DNA from: Streptomyces filipinensis
GTDB taxonomy: Bacteria; Actinomycetota; Actinomycetes; Streptomycetales; Streptomycetaceae
DNA: 64,000 nucleotides
Direction of reading: 5' to 3'
NCBI RefSeq assembly: GCF_014649495.1
Contig: NZ_BMTD01000008.1
Span: 124,001 to 188,000 of the forward strand
Positions 1-8,518 of this stretch are shown here, in pieces (the first letter of the stretch is position 1; every line of letters starts with the position of its first letter). Position numbers and translations under genes: made by a program. The notes under the pieces are model-generated. The model made no database searches, was not told the DNA's origin, and worked only from the letters and a program-made list of their open reading frames with translations.

Positions 1-12
1 TGGCGCGGCCGG

Positions 13-798
13 TCAGCGCACGGGGCTGACCGCCTGCAGGAAACGGCCTTCCCCGTAGGACAGAGCCGTGTCCGGGAGCGTGGCCTCGCGACCGCTGAGC
101 AGCACCGTGAGGCTGGTGTCGGCGACGGCGTCCGGGGCCGGCTCCGCTCCGATCCGGCGCAGGGCCTGTGCGGCGACCGCCCCGGCGGAGCCGTGCAGCA
201 TGAGCGGCGGGCGGCCGGGCCGCTGGACGGCCTCCCGGATGCGCTCGCCGACCAGCTCGTAGTTGGTGCAGCCCAGGACGACGGTGGTCACGTCCTCGGG
301 GGTGCGCGCGGCGGCCGAGGCGATGGCGGCCTCGATCGCGGCCTCGTCCGCGTGGTGCACCGCGTCGGCGAGACCGGGGCAGGCCACCTCGGTGACGGCC
401 ACTCCGGCGGCGAACTGCTCGATCAGGTTCCGCTGGTAGGCGCTGCCCGTGGTGGCGGGCGTGGCCCAGATCGCGACATGGCCGCCGCCCGCCGCGGCCG
501 GCTTGATCGCCGGGACGGTGCCGATGATCGGCAGCTCCGGCTCGAAGCGGGCCCGCATCTGCGGCAGGGAGTGCACGGACGCGGTGTTGCAGGCGACGAT
601 CAGGACGTCGGGCCGGTGGGCGGCGGCGGCCTCGGCCACGGCGATGGCCCGCTGCGTGATGTCCTGCGGGGTGCGCGGCCCCCAGGGCATCCCGTCGGGG
701 TCCCAGGAGAGCACGAGATCCGCGTCGGGCCGCAGCCGGCGTACCGCGGCGGCGGCGGGGAGCAGGCCGATTCCGGAGTCCATGAGCGCGATCTTCAC
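13..798 (-). CDS. Asp/Glu racemase-family protein (glutamate racemase-like)
   Basis: The 261-residue product has the signatures of the cofactor-independent Asp/Glu racemase fold: an N-terminal DSGIG loop and two catalytic cysteines, C70 in CNTAS and C177 in GCTNY. The family interconverts L- and D-amino acids by two-base catalysis; glutamate racemase supplies D-Glu for peptidoglycan. Whether this copy is the housekeeping MurI or a paralogue of unknown substrate cannot be decided here. I chose the GTG at 798 because it gives the usual VKIALMDSGIG beginning; the frame stays open far upstream but that part is antisense to the neighbouring glycosyltransferase. It is divergent from that gene with a 57-bp gap. 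Confidence 0.85.
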   Translation of the reverse strand: MKIALMDSGIGLLPAAAAVRRLRPDADLVLSWDPDGMPWGPRTPQDITQRAIAVAEAAAAHRPDVLIVACNTASVHSLPQMRARFEPELPIIGTVPAIKPAAAGGGHVAIWATPATTGSAYQRNLIEQFAAGVAVTEVACPGLADAVHHADEAAIEAAIASAAARTPEDVTTVVLGCTNYELVGERIREAVQRPGRPPLMLHGSAGAVAAQALRRIGAEPAPDAVADTSLTVLLSGREATLPDTALSYGEGRFLQAVSPVR

Positions 799-855
799 CC
801 GGCCACGATAGACGATCGGCCCTCGCGGCCCTTCGGGGTGGGGCAGACTGCGGGG

Positions 856-2031
856 GTGAGCGCGCTGCTGTGGATCACCGTCGTGTCGCTGGCGGCCTGG
901 TGCTGGCTGCTGCTGTTCCAGGGCTTCTTCTGGCGCACGGACGTGCGGCTGCCGTCGCGCCGGGAACCGGACGCGTGGCCGTCGGTGTGTGTGGTCGTAC
1001 CGGCGCGCGACGAGGCCGCCGTGCTGTCCGCGAGCCTGCCGTCGCTGCTGTCGCAGGACTATCCGGGCCGGGCCGAGGTGTTCCTGGTGGACGACGGGAG
1101 CACCGACGGCACCGGGGAGCTGGCGCGCGAGCTGGCCCGGCGGCACGGCGGGCTGCCGCTGACCGTGGGCGCGCCGGGCGAACCGCCCGCGGGCTGGACG
1201 GGCAAGCTGTGGGCGGTGCGGCACGGTATCGGCCTGGCGCGCGTGCGTGACCCGGAGTACCTGCTGCTGACGGACGCGGACATCGCGCACGCGCCGGACA
1301 GCCTGCGCGCACTGGTGACGGCGGCCCATGCCGGTGGCTTCGACGTGGTGTCGCAGATGGCGCGGCTGCGGGTGGAGAGCGTGTGGGAGCGGCTGGTCGT
1401 CCCGGCCTTCGTCTACTTCTTCGCGCAGCTGTATCCCTTCCGGTGGGTCGCCCGCAGGGGATCGCGTACGGCCGCGGCGGCGGGCGGCTGTGTCCTGCTG
1501 CGCGCCGGGACGGCCGAGAAGGCGGGCATCCCGGACGCCATCCGGCACGCCGTCATCGACGACGTGGCGCTCGCGCGCGCGGTGAAGAGCGCGGGCGGCC
1601 ACGTCTGGCTGGGACTGGCCGACCGGGTGGACAGCGTGCGGCCGTATCCGCGGCTGCACGACCTGTGGCGGATGGTCTCGCGCAGCGCCTACGCCCAGTT
1701 GCGCCACAACCCGCTGCTGCTCCTGGGTACGGTCGCCGGGCTCGCGCTGGTCTACCTGGTACCGCCCGCCGCGGTCGTCGCGGGGGTGGCGGGCGGCGCG
1801 GCGGCGACGGCGGTCACCGGGGCCGCGGCGTGGGCGGTGATGGCGGGGACGTACCTGCCGATGCTGCGCTACTACCGGCAGCCGCCGTGGCTCGCGCCGC
1901 TGCTGCCGTTCACCGCACTGCTGTACCTGCTGATGACGGTCGACTCGGCCGTGCAGCACCACCGGGGGCGTGGAGCGGCCTGGAAGGGCCGCACCTACGC
2001 GCGTCCCGGCGCCGTGCCCGACGAGGGCTGA
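856..2031 (+). CDS. Membrane glycosyltransferase family 2 (HpnB-like)
   Basis: The 391-residue protein starts with a membrane segment (residues 2-22), followed by a GT-A domain with the nucleotide-sugar loop VDDGSTDGT near residue 79 and a DxD-type TDADIA near residue 140. At least two hydrophobic segments lie near the C-terminus. Order and length fit the hopene-associated glycosyltransferase HpnB group, proposed to act on hopanoid or other polyprenyl lipids at the inner face of the membrane. No squalene-hopene genes are in the window, so the lipid acceptor is inferred from family only. The GTG at 856 is chosen because the protein begins directly with the membrane helix. Confidence 0.8.
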   Translation: MSALLWITVVSLAAWCWLLLFQGFFWRTDVRLPSRREPDAWPSVCVVVPARDEAAVLSASLPSLLSQDYPGRAEVFLVDDGSTDGTGELARELARRHGGLPLTVGAPGEPPAGWTGKLWAVRHGIGLARVRDPEYLLLTDADIAHAPDSLRALVTAAHAGGFDVVSQMARLRVESVWERLVVPAFVYFFAQLYPFRWVARRGSRTAAAAGGCVLLRAGTAEKAGIPDAIRHAVIDDVALARAVKSAGGHVWLGLADRVDSVRPYPRLHDLWRMVSRSAYAQLRHNPLLLLGTVAGLALVYLVPPAAVVAGVAGGAAATAVTGAAAWAVMAGTYLPMLRYYRQPPWLAPLLPFTALLYLLMTVDSAVQHHRGRGAAWKGRTYARPGAVPDEG

Positions 2032-2037
2032 GCCCGG

Positions 2038-3360
2038 TCACTTGCGGCCGGGCGTCCAGTTCATACCCCAGTCGTAGGCGCGGTCTATCGTCCGCTGCGG
2101 GCTCACTCCGCGCTGCGGCACCAGGTACCGCGCCTCGCGCTGCACGAGGAGGTCGCCGCCCGTGTTGGTGAGCAGGGCGAGCGCGCACACCGTGGAGGGG
2201 ACGGTGCACTCGTCGAGCGAGAAGTCGATCGGCGCGCCGTGCTGCGGCTGGAGCGTGACGGTGGCGTGCAGGTCGGCGAAGGAGCTGGCGCCTTCGTAGA
2301 TGGTGACGAAGACGAGGATGCGCCGGAAGTCCCGGGTGTGGTCGAGGTTGATGGTGAGGTTCTCGCCGCTCGCCGTCGCACCGGTGCGGTCGTCGCCGTC
2401 GAGGTGGATGTACGGCGGTCGGTTCAGCGACCCGAAGGCGTTGCCGAGGGCCTGGACGACGCCTTTGCGGCCGTCGGCGAGTTCGTACAGTGCGCACAGG
2501 TCGAGGTCGACGTCTCCCTGCCCGCCTCCCCACCTGCTCCAGCCGGAAAGCTGTTTGCGCATCTGCCAGTTGAGGTTGACCCGCATGGCTCCGGAGGTGC
2601 CGCCCTGCTTGGCGAGCGAGACGGACGGCGCCGCCTTCGTGAGGGTCACCTTGGACAGGCGGACCGGCTGGGGCGTGGGGGGCGGAGGAGCCGTGGGAGG
2701 GGCCAGGGGGGCGGGCGGCAGGGTCGCGGGCGGCGGGGGTGGGGCCGTCACCGGGGGCGGCGGCGTCACGGGGGCCGTCACGGGCGGCGGGGGCGCCGTC
2801 AGCGGGATCGCCGCCGTGCGCGGTGCGGCGTGCTGGGGTTCGTCCACGGTGATACCGAAGTCCGTTGCGAGGCCTTCGAGTCCGCTGCTGTAGCCCTGGC
2901 CGACGGCGCGGAATTTCCACGCTCCCTGGCGGCGGTAGAACTCACCGAGCACGAAGGCCGTCTCGACGGTCGCGCCCGGGCTGTCGAAGCGGGCGACCGT
3001 ACGGCCGGTCACGGTGTCGGTCACCTCGATGTAGAGGCCGGGGACCTGGCCGAAGGTCCCGCCGTCGGCGGAGGCGGCGAGGACGATCCGCTCGATCGTG
3101 CCCTCCACGCGCGCGAGGTCGACGGAGAGGATGTCGGTCACGCCTGCGCCCGCCGTCCTCTTGCCTTCGTGGCGCACCGCGCCGGAGGGGTGGGCGGGCT
3201 GGTTGTAGAAGACGAAGTCGGTGTCGGAGCGGACCTTTCCGGCGGCGAGCAGCAGCGCGGAGGCGTCCGCGTCAGGCACCCCGGGTGCCGAGCGCCAGCC
3301 CAGTTCGACGCGCAGGGCCGCGGTCGGCACCGGCGTGTTCGCCCCTTTCGACATTGACAT
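2038..3360 (-). CDS. Tandem TerD-domain protein (tellurium-resistance family)
   Basis: The 440-residue protein has two TerD domains (about residues 1-175 and 250-440) joined by a proline/threonine-rich linker of about 70 residues. The first domain has the typical opening SKGANTPV and the stretch DTDFVFYNQP; the second has VDLDLCALYEL. TerD domains bind calcium and belong to a stress-response and tellurite-resistance family whose mechanism is still unclear. The start at 3360 (MSMSKG) matches the family N-terminus better than the ATG 12 bases further out. It converges on the glycosyltransferase gene with only 6 bases between stops. Other ter genes are absent here, so it is probably a stand-alone paralogue. 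Confidence 0.85.
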   Translation of the reverse strand: MSMSKGANTPVPTAALRVELGWRSAPGVPDADASALLLAAGKVRSDTDFVFYNQPAHPSGAVRHEGKRTAGAGVTDILSVDLARVEGTIERIVLAASADGGTFGQVPGLYIEVTDTVTGRTVARFDSPGATVETAFVLGEFYRRQGAWKFRAVGQGYSSGLEGLATDFGITVDEPQHAAPRTAAIPLTAPPPPVTAPVTPPPPVTAPPPPPATLPPAPLAPPTAPPPPTPQPVRLSKVTLTKAAPSVSLAKQGGTSGAMRVNLNWQMRKQLSGWSRWGGGQGDVDLDLCALYELADGRKGVVQALGNAFGSLNRPPYIHLDGDDRTGATASGENLTINLDHTRDFRRILVFVTIYEGASSFADLHATVTLQPQHGAPIDFSLDECTVPSTVCALALLTNTGGDLLVQREARYLVPQRGVSPQRTIDRAYDWGMNWTPGRK

Positions 3361-3648
3361 GTCCGCCCCCATCCGTGTCGGCCTCCGGGCACCCCCGGCG
3401 GTTCCAGATCATCCCTGTCCGCACAACCTATTCCCGGGTCCGGGGAACTCCCAGGACCGGCGCAGCGAGATCGCCGGTCAACTGGCGGTAACCCCCCAGG
3501 AGCTCGCCCTTTACAGGATATGACCGTCGGTCGACGTCCATTTTTGCCAAGTTCGCTCGGATTGGGGATCCCCGGTCACTGCAGGCACGGAAAACAACCC
3601 TCTTATCGGTCTCCCCAACGAGCACATCGTGGGCTTAACTTATGTGCC

Positions 3649-4083
3649 ATGACCTCCCCCCGCTCCACTTATGGTGGCGGCTACTACTCCGCCTCCTTCC
3701 CGGACACCCCGATCTACGACTCGCTCGTGGCCGAGCGTGGCACCCCGCAGATCGCCCCGATCCGGGTCCCCGCCGCCTACGACACGGGCAGCAGCCTGCC
3801 CGCTCTGCCGTCGGCACTGCCCGCCCTCCCGGCGGCCCCCTCCCCGCAGGCCCCCGCCTACGGCTATCCGCAGACACCGCAGCCCGCTCCGCTGCAGCAG
3901 GCGCCCACGGCCTACATCCCGCAGCAGGCGAGCGCCCCGCGGGGATACCCCGGCCAGCAGGCCCCGCAGCAGCAGCGCCCGATGGGGATGGGCACGGGAT
4001 ACGAGGCGATGCGCCCGGCCGCGCCACGGCCCGCGCCGGCCCCGTACCAGGACCCGTACAACCAGCAGTACCGCGGCTACTGA
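3649..4083 (+). CDS. DUF6643-type small Pro/Gln-rich protein
   Basis: The 144-residue protein has a conserved-looking N-terminus (MTSPRSTYGGGYYSASF) and a low-complexity tail rich in Pro, Gln and Ala ending in a tyrosine-rich QYRGY. I recognise it as the streptomycete DUF6643 family, whose function is unknown; the composition suggests an intrinsically disordered protein. There is no Shine-Dalgarno sequence before the ATG. Instead TAACTT at 3636-3641 lies 7 bases before the start, as expected for the -10 box of a leaderless mRNA, although no clear -35 is visible. Confidence 0.75.
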   Translation: MTSPRSTYGGGYYSASFPDTPIYDSLVAERGTPQIAPIRVPAAYDTGSSLPALPSALPALPAAPSPQAPAYGYPQTPQPAPLQQAPTAYIPQQASAPRGYPGQQAPQQQRPMGMGTGYEAMRPAAPRPAPAPYQDPYNQQYRGY

Positions 4084-4126
4084 CCGGCGCATCAGCGCTG
4101 TCGGTGCCACCTGGCACGATGGCGTC

Positions 4127-4951
4127 ATGGAGAACGCCGCATTGCAGTCGATCCACGTCCACCCGGTCAAGGCGTTCCGGGGGCACGCGCCCCGGGAGGC
4201 CGTGGTGGATCCCTGGGGCCTGGCCGGAGACCGCCGCTGGACCCTGATCGACGACGGGGGAAAGGTCGTCACCCAACGCGAACAGCCGCGCCTCGCGCTG
4301 GCCGCCGCCGAGCTTCTGCCCGGCGGCGGCGTGCGTCTGTCCGCACCCGGCCGCGTACCGCTGACGGTGTCCGTGCCGGAACCGGCCGGCACCGTGCCGG
4401 TGAACATCTTCGGTACGAAGGTCGAGGCGGTCCCGGCACCCGAGGCCGCGCACGCCTGGTGCAGCGCCTATCTGCGCATGGACGTCCGCCTGGTGCACAT
4501 GGACGATCCCGCCACCCGCCGCCCGGTCGATCCCGAGTACGCCCTGCCCGGCGAGACGGTGAGCTTCGCCGACGGCTATCCCCTGCTGGTCGCCACGACC
4601 GCCTCCCTCGACGCGCTGAACTCCCTGATAGCCGAGGGCTCGCACGCCCACGAGGGCCCGCTGCCGATGAACCGCTTCCGGCCCAACGTGGTCGTCGCCG
4701 GCACCGAGGCCTGGGCGGAGGACCACTGGTCGCGGATCTCCGTCGGCGAGGTGGTCTTCCGTGTCGCGAAGGCCAGCGGACGCTGTGTCGTCACCACTGT
4801 GGACCAGGACACCGCCGTGCGCGGCCGGGAGCCCCTGCGCACCCTGGCCCGCCATCGCAAGGTCGGCGCGAGGCTGCTCTTCGGCCAGAACCTCGTGCCC
4901 CTCTCGCCCGGCACCATACGGGTCGGGGACCCGGTCCGGGTGCTGGAGTAA
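4127..4951 (+). CDS. MOSC domain-containing protein
   Basis: The 274-residue protein has an N-terminal MOSC beta-barrel domain (HPVKAFRGHAPREA, then WGLAGDRRW near residue 30) followed by a MOSC domain containing FRPNVVV, GRCVVTTVDQDT and a C-terminal IRVGDPV. MOSC proteins are sulfur carriers or molybdenum-cofactor enzymes such as the sulfurase C-terminal domain and the mitochondrial amidoxime reductase. The cysteine in GRCVVTT lies where the Mo-ligand cysteine of the mARC-like branch is found, so an oxidoreductase partner is possible (inference). It starts 43 bases after the DUF6643 gene and may be co-transcribed. Confidence 0.85.
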   Translation: MENAALQSIHVHPVKAFRGHAPREAVVDPWGLAGDRRWTLIDDGGKVVTQREQPRLALAAAELLPGGGVRLSAPGRVPLTVSVPEPAGTVPVNIFGTKVEAVPAPEAAHAWCSAYLRMDVRLVHMDDPATRRPVDPEYALPGETVSFADGYPLLVATTASLDALNSLIAEGSHAHEGPLPMNRFRPNVVVAGTEAWAEDHWSRISVGEVVFRVAKASGRCVVTTVDQDTAVRGREPLRTLARHRKVGARLLFGQNLVPLSPGTIRVGDPVRVLE

Positions 4952-5029
4952 CCCTCGACGACGGCCCGGCGGCCGGGGAACCAGGGGCGGGTCCCGGTCG
5001 TTGGGCGGACATGAGAGATTCGTGAGAGG

Positions 5030-5057
5030 CCGCCGCGTGCGTGACCGTCCGCGGCGG
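5030..5057. terminator. Hairpin between MOSC and Rv1733c-like genes
   Basis: CCGCCGCG at 5030-5037 is exactly complementary to CGCGGCGG at 5050-5057 with a 12-base loop. There is no U-tract, as is usual for streptomycete terminators. It lies 78 bases after the MOSC stop. Confidence 0.4.
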
Positions 5058-5139
5058 ACGTGATGTCGCTCTCTCTTGCCGCGGGCCGCGGATGCGCGCC
5101 CCTGCAGGGGGTTATGACGGAGCGGAAGGGGGTGGGGGC

Positions 5140-5745
5140 ATGCGGGCGATCAACGGCCTGTGGCGCTGGCGGCACAATCCGCTGTGCCGGGCGACCGATC
5201 TGGCCGAGGCGTGGGTGGCCCTCGTGGCGCTGGTGCTGATCGCCGTGGCCGCGCCCGTGACCGGCTGCCTGGTCGGCGCCGCAGCGCAGGACTCGCTGCA
5301 GCGCTCCGTGCGCGAGCAGCAGCACACGCGCCACCTCGTCACCGCCACCGTGGTGCGTGACCTGGGTGAAGTCCCGATGGAGACGGATCCCGACACCTCC
5401 ACGGCACGCGAGACGCACAGGCGTGTGCTCGCGGACTGGACGGCGCCGGACGGCACCCACCAGCACGACCTGACCCTGGCGGACCTCAAGTCACCACACG
5501 CCGGGGACCACTTCAGGCTCTGGACGGATCCGCACGGTCGAATAACGGCCCGCCCGCTGGACGCCCCCACCGCGACGACCCACGCGGTGCTCGCCGGCAT
5601 CGGCGCGGCCCTGCTGGCCACGGGCCTGGTCGAAGCGGCCCGGCGGCTGGCCGTCTGGCACATGGTCCGCAGGCGGTACGCACGCTGGGACCAGGCCTGG
5701 GACCGGGCCGGACCGGACTGGGGCAAGGCGGGCACCGGCAGCTGA
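5140..5745 (+). CDS. Rv1733c-like two-helix membrane protein
   Basis: The 201-residue protein has two hydrophobic segments, about residues 23-45 and 147-165, separated by a roughly 100-residue extracytoplasmic-looking region. This arrangement, and the opening RAINGLWRWRHNPLCRATD, is that of the actinobacterial Rv1733c family, a membrane protein of unknown function that in mycobacteria belongs to the dormancy regulon. The ATG at 5140 follows a purine-rich GGAAGGGGGTGGGGG tract that can serve as ribosome binding site. The upstream part of the open frame lacks coding character and was left out. Confidence 0.75.
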   Translation: MRAINGLWRWRHNPLCRATDLAEAWVALVALVLIAVAAPVTGCLVGAAAQDSLQRSVREQQHTRHLVTATVVRDLGEVPMETDPDTSTARETHRRVLADWTAPDGTHQHDLTLADLKSPHAGDHFRLWTDPHGRITARPLDAPTATTHAVLAGIGAALLATGLVEAARRLAVWHMVRRRYARWDQAWDRAGPDWGKAGTGS

Positions 5746-5972
5746 CGGCCTTCCGGCTCTGGTCAATCGAGCGTGCACGCACACGCTACGGTGGACCGGC
5801 CGAAGCGCTTTCGGCGACGACCCGCGGACGAGCGAACCGCAGAGGCACACTGCTTCGGGACCGCGAACGCGCACCAGCCCCAGGGCTGAGCACGGACGCG
5901 GGCCCGGCACCGGCGGCACGACTCCTGCGGGAGCGGGCCGTCAGTACGACGAGGTGGGGGCACAGCAACGCC

Positions 5973-8414
5973 ATGGCACAGGGCACGGTCCAGGTGACGC
6001 ACACCGGTACGTCGCGGTGGCGGCGCCGCACGGGCGAGTACGCATCGCTCGCCGCCGCCCTGGAGGCCGCCGCCGACGGCGACGTCCTCACCATCGCCCC
6101 GGGCACCTACCGGGAAAACCTCGTCGTCCAGCGGGCGGTGACGCTCCGTGGCCCCGAGGGCTCCCCCGGCTCGGTGCGGCTCGCGCCCGTGGACGGTGTG
6201 CCGCTCACCGTACGCGCCTCGGCCGTCGTGCAGGACCTGCACGTGGAGGGCCAGGACGCGGCGGCGCCCGCGCTGCTGGTCGAAGAGGGCATGCCCGAGC
6301 TGATGGACGTGCGGATCGTCACCCGGTCCGCCGTGGGCATCGAGGTGCGCGGCGGTGCCCGTCCCACCGTGCGCCGCTGCACCGTCGACAACCCGGCCGG
6401 CATCGGCATCGCCGTACTCGACGGCGCGAGCGGGGTGTTCGAGGAATGCGAGGTCGTCGCGGCCGGGCAGGCGGGCGTGGCCGTCCGCGGCGGTGGCCGC
6501 CCGCGCCTGGAGCGCTGCCGGGTGCACCACGCCTCGGGCACCGGGCTGACCGCGACGGGCGAGAACTCGTCGCTGGAGGCGGTGGGCTGTGAGATCTACG
6601 AGGTCCGCGGCGCCGGCGTCCAGGTCACCCAGCGGGCGACGGCGCAGCTGACCGACTGCGACGTGCACCGCACCACCACCGACGGCGTCACCCTGGACAC
6701 GGACGCGGTGCTCACGCTCGCCGACTGCCACATCCACGACATCCCCGAGAACGCCGTCGACCTGCGCTCGCGCTCGGTGCTCACGCTGACCCGGACGACG
6801 GTCCGTCAGTTCGGCCGCAACGGCCTGTCGGTGTGGGACCCCGGGACCCGCGTGGACGCCAACCAGTGCGAGATCTTCGACAGCACCGGCGACTATCCGG
6901 CGGTGTGGGTCAGCGACGGCGCCACCGCCGTCCTCGACTCCTGCCGGGTGCACGATGTGCCGGACGCCTTGTTCGTGCTGGACCGCGGCTCGCGCGCGGA
7001 CGTCGTGGACAGCGATCTGTCGCAGGTGCGCAACACGGCGGTGTCGGTGAGCGACGGAGCCACCGCGCAGCTCGACGACTGCCGGATCCGGGAGGCGGCG
7101 ACCGGCGCGTGGTTCCGCGACCACGGCAGCGGCGGCACGCTGAACAACTGCACCCTGGACGGCACCCAGACCGGCGTCATCGTCACCAAGGGCGCCGACC
7201 CGACCGTCGAACGCTGCACGGTCGACTCCCCCGCCGAGGCCGGCTTCTACGTCTCCGCGGGCGGCCGGGGCAGCTTCCTGAACTGCCGGGTCAGCGGCAG
7301 CGGCGGTTACGGCTTCCATGTGATCGACGGCTGCCGTGCGACGCTGCGCCGGTGCCGTACGGAGCGCTGCGCCCGCGGCGGTTACGAGTTCGCGGACGCG
7401 GGCCCGGACTCCGGGAGCTCCGGGACGGGCCCGGTCGTGGAGGACTGCACCAGCGACGAGAGCGGCGGTGTGCGGCCGTCCCCGGTCCGCGAGACCGCCG
7501 TACAGACGGTGGCGCCCTCCGCCGGGCTGCTCGGTTCGATCCCCGGGCAGCGCAGCACGGAGCAGGAGCCGCTGATCACCGCCGCCGCGCCGGACACGCC
7601 GGCGCGGACCTCGAAGGACGTGCTCGGGGAACTGGACGCCCTGGTGGGCCTGGAGAGCGTCAAGCGGGAGGTGCGGGCGCTGACCGACATGATCGAGGTC
7701 GGCCGGCGACGGCAGCAGGCGGGGCTGAAGGCGGCCTCGGTCAAGCGGCACCTGGTGTTCACCGGCTCCCCCGGCACCGGCAAGACGACGGTCGCCCGGC
7801 TCTACGGCGAGATCCTCGCCTCGCTCGGCGTGCTGGAGAAGGGGCACCTGGTGGAGGTGTCCCGGGTCGACCTGGTGGGTGAGCACATCGGCTCCACGGC
7901 GATCCGCACCCAGGAGGCGTTCGAGAAGGCGCGCGGCGGGGTGCTGTTCATCGACGAGGCGTACGCGCTGTCCCCCGAGGACGGCGGGCGTGACTTCGGC
8001 AAGGAGGCCATCGACACACTGGTGAAGCTGATGGAGGACCACCGGGACGCGGTGGTGGTGATCGTCGCCGGCTACACGGCGGAGATGGAGCGGTTCCTGT
8101 CCGTCAACCCCGGTGTCGCCTCCCGCTTCTCCCGCACCATCACCTTCGGCGACTACGGCCCCGAGGAGCTGCTGAGGATCGTGGAACAGCAGGCCGACGA
8201 GCACGAGTACCGGCTGGCGGCGGGCGCGGCCGAGGCGCTGCGGACGTACTTCACGCACCTCCCGAAGGGCCCGGCGTTCGGCAACGGCCGCACCGCCCGG
8301 CAGACCTTCGAGGCCATGGTGGAACGGCACGCGAGCCGTGTCGCGCAGCTGACGAACCCCAGCACCGACGATCTGACCCTGCTGTTCGCGCAGGACCTGC
8401 CGGAACTGCCCTGA
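5973..8414 (+). CDS. Right-handed beta-helix protein fused to a CbxX/CfqX-type AAA+ ATPase
   Basis: In this 813-residue protein residues 20 to about 500 are a long parallel beta-helix made of imperfect rungs of roughly 20-25 residues, each ending in a pattern like C-x-V-x-x-x-x-x-G-V (for example CTVDNPAGIGIAV). After a short linker comes an AAA+ module (from about residue 545) with Walker A GSPGTGKTT at 598-606 and Walker B VLFIDEAYAL near 657. That module is of the CbxX/CfqX group, which includes rubisco activase CbbX and the type VII secretion ATPase EccA. No transmembrane segment or signal peptide is seen, so it is probably cytoplasmic. A remodelling ATPase guided by a beta-helix recognition surface is inference. 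No ESX genes are adjacent. Confidence 0.85.
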   Translation: MAQGTVQVTHTGTSRWRRRTGEYASLAAALEAAADGDVLTIAPGTYRENLVVQRAVTLRGPEGSPGSVRLAPVDGVPLTVRASAVVQDLHVEGQDAAAPALLVEEGMPELMDVRIVTRSAVGIEVRGGARPTVRRCTVDNPAGIGIAVLDGASGVFEECEVVAAGQAGVAVRGGGRPRLERCRVHHASGTGLTATGENSSLEAVGCEIYEVRGAGVQVTQRATAQLTDCDVHRTTTDGVTLDTDAVLTLADCHIHDIPENAVDLRSRSVLTLTRTTVRQFGRNGLSVWDPGTRVDANQCEIFDSTGDYPAVWVSDGATAVLDSCRVHDVPDALFVLDRGSRADVVDSDLSQVRNTAVSVSDGATAQLDDCRIREAATGAWFRDHGSGGTLNNCTLDGTQTGVIVTKGADPTVERCTVDSPAEAGFYVSAGGRGSFLNCRVSGSGGYGFHVIDGCRATLRRCRTERCARGGYEFADAGPDSGSSGTGPVVEDCTSDESGGVRPSPVRETAVQTVAPSAGLLGSIPGQRSTEQEPLITAAAPDTPARTSKDVLGELDALVGLESVKREVRALTDMIEVGRRRQQAGLKAASVKRHLVFTGSPGTGKTTVARLYGEILASLGVLEKGHLVEVSRVDLVGEHIGSTAIRTQEAFEKARGGVLFIDEAYALSPEDGGRDFGKEAIDTLVKLMEDHRDAVVVIVAGYTAEMERFLSVNPGVASRFSRTITFGDYGPEELLRIVEQQADEHEYRLAAGAAEALRTYFTHLPKGPAFGNGRTARQTFEAMVERHASRVAQLTNPSTDDLTLLFAQDLPELP

Positions 8415-8518
8415 GCATCCGGCCGCACCCTGTTCCCGCGCGCCGGCCGGGCACCACGGCGCTCGTGGACGACCTGGACGGGCTGGGGCGCTGCTGACGG
8501 TCCAGGGCCGGCCGGGCG

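Noticed and set aside
799..1962. Upstream extension of the racemase frame
   Set aside because: It is antisense to the glycosyltransferase gene and has the low-complexity Arg/His-rich look of a shadow frame. The family N-terminus begins at 798.
3428..3625. 65-codon leftward ORF upstream of the TerD gene
   Set aside because: No ribosome binding site, no family and weak third-position bias. It lies in the region between two divergent promoters.
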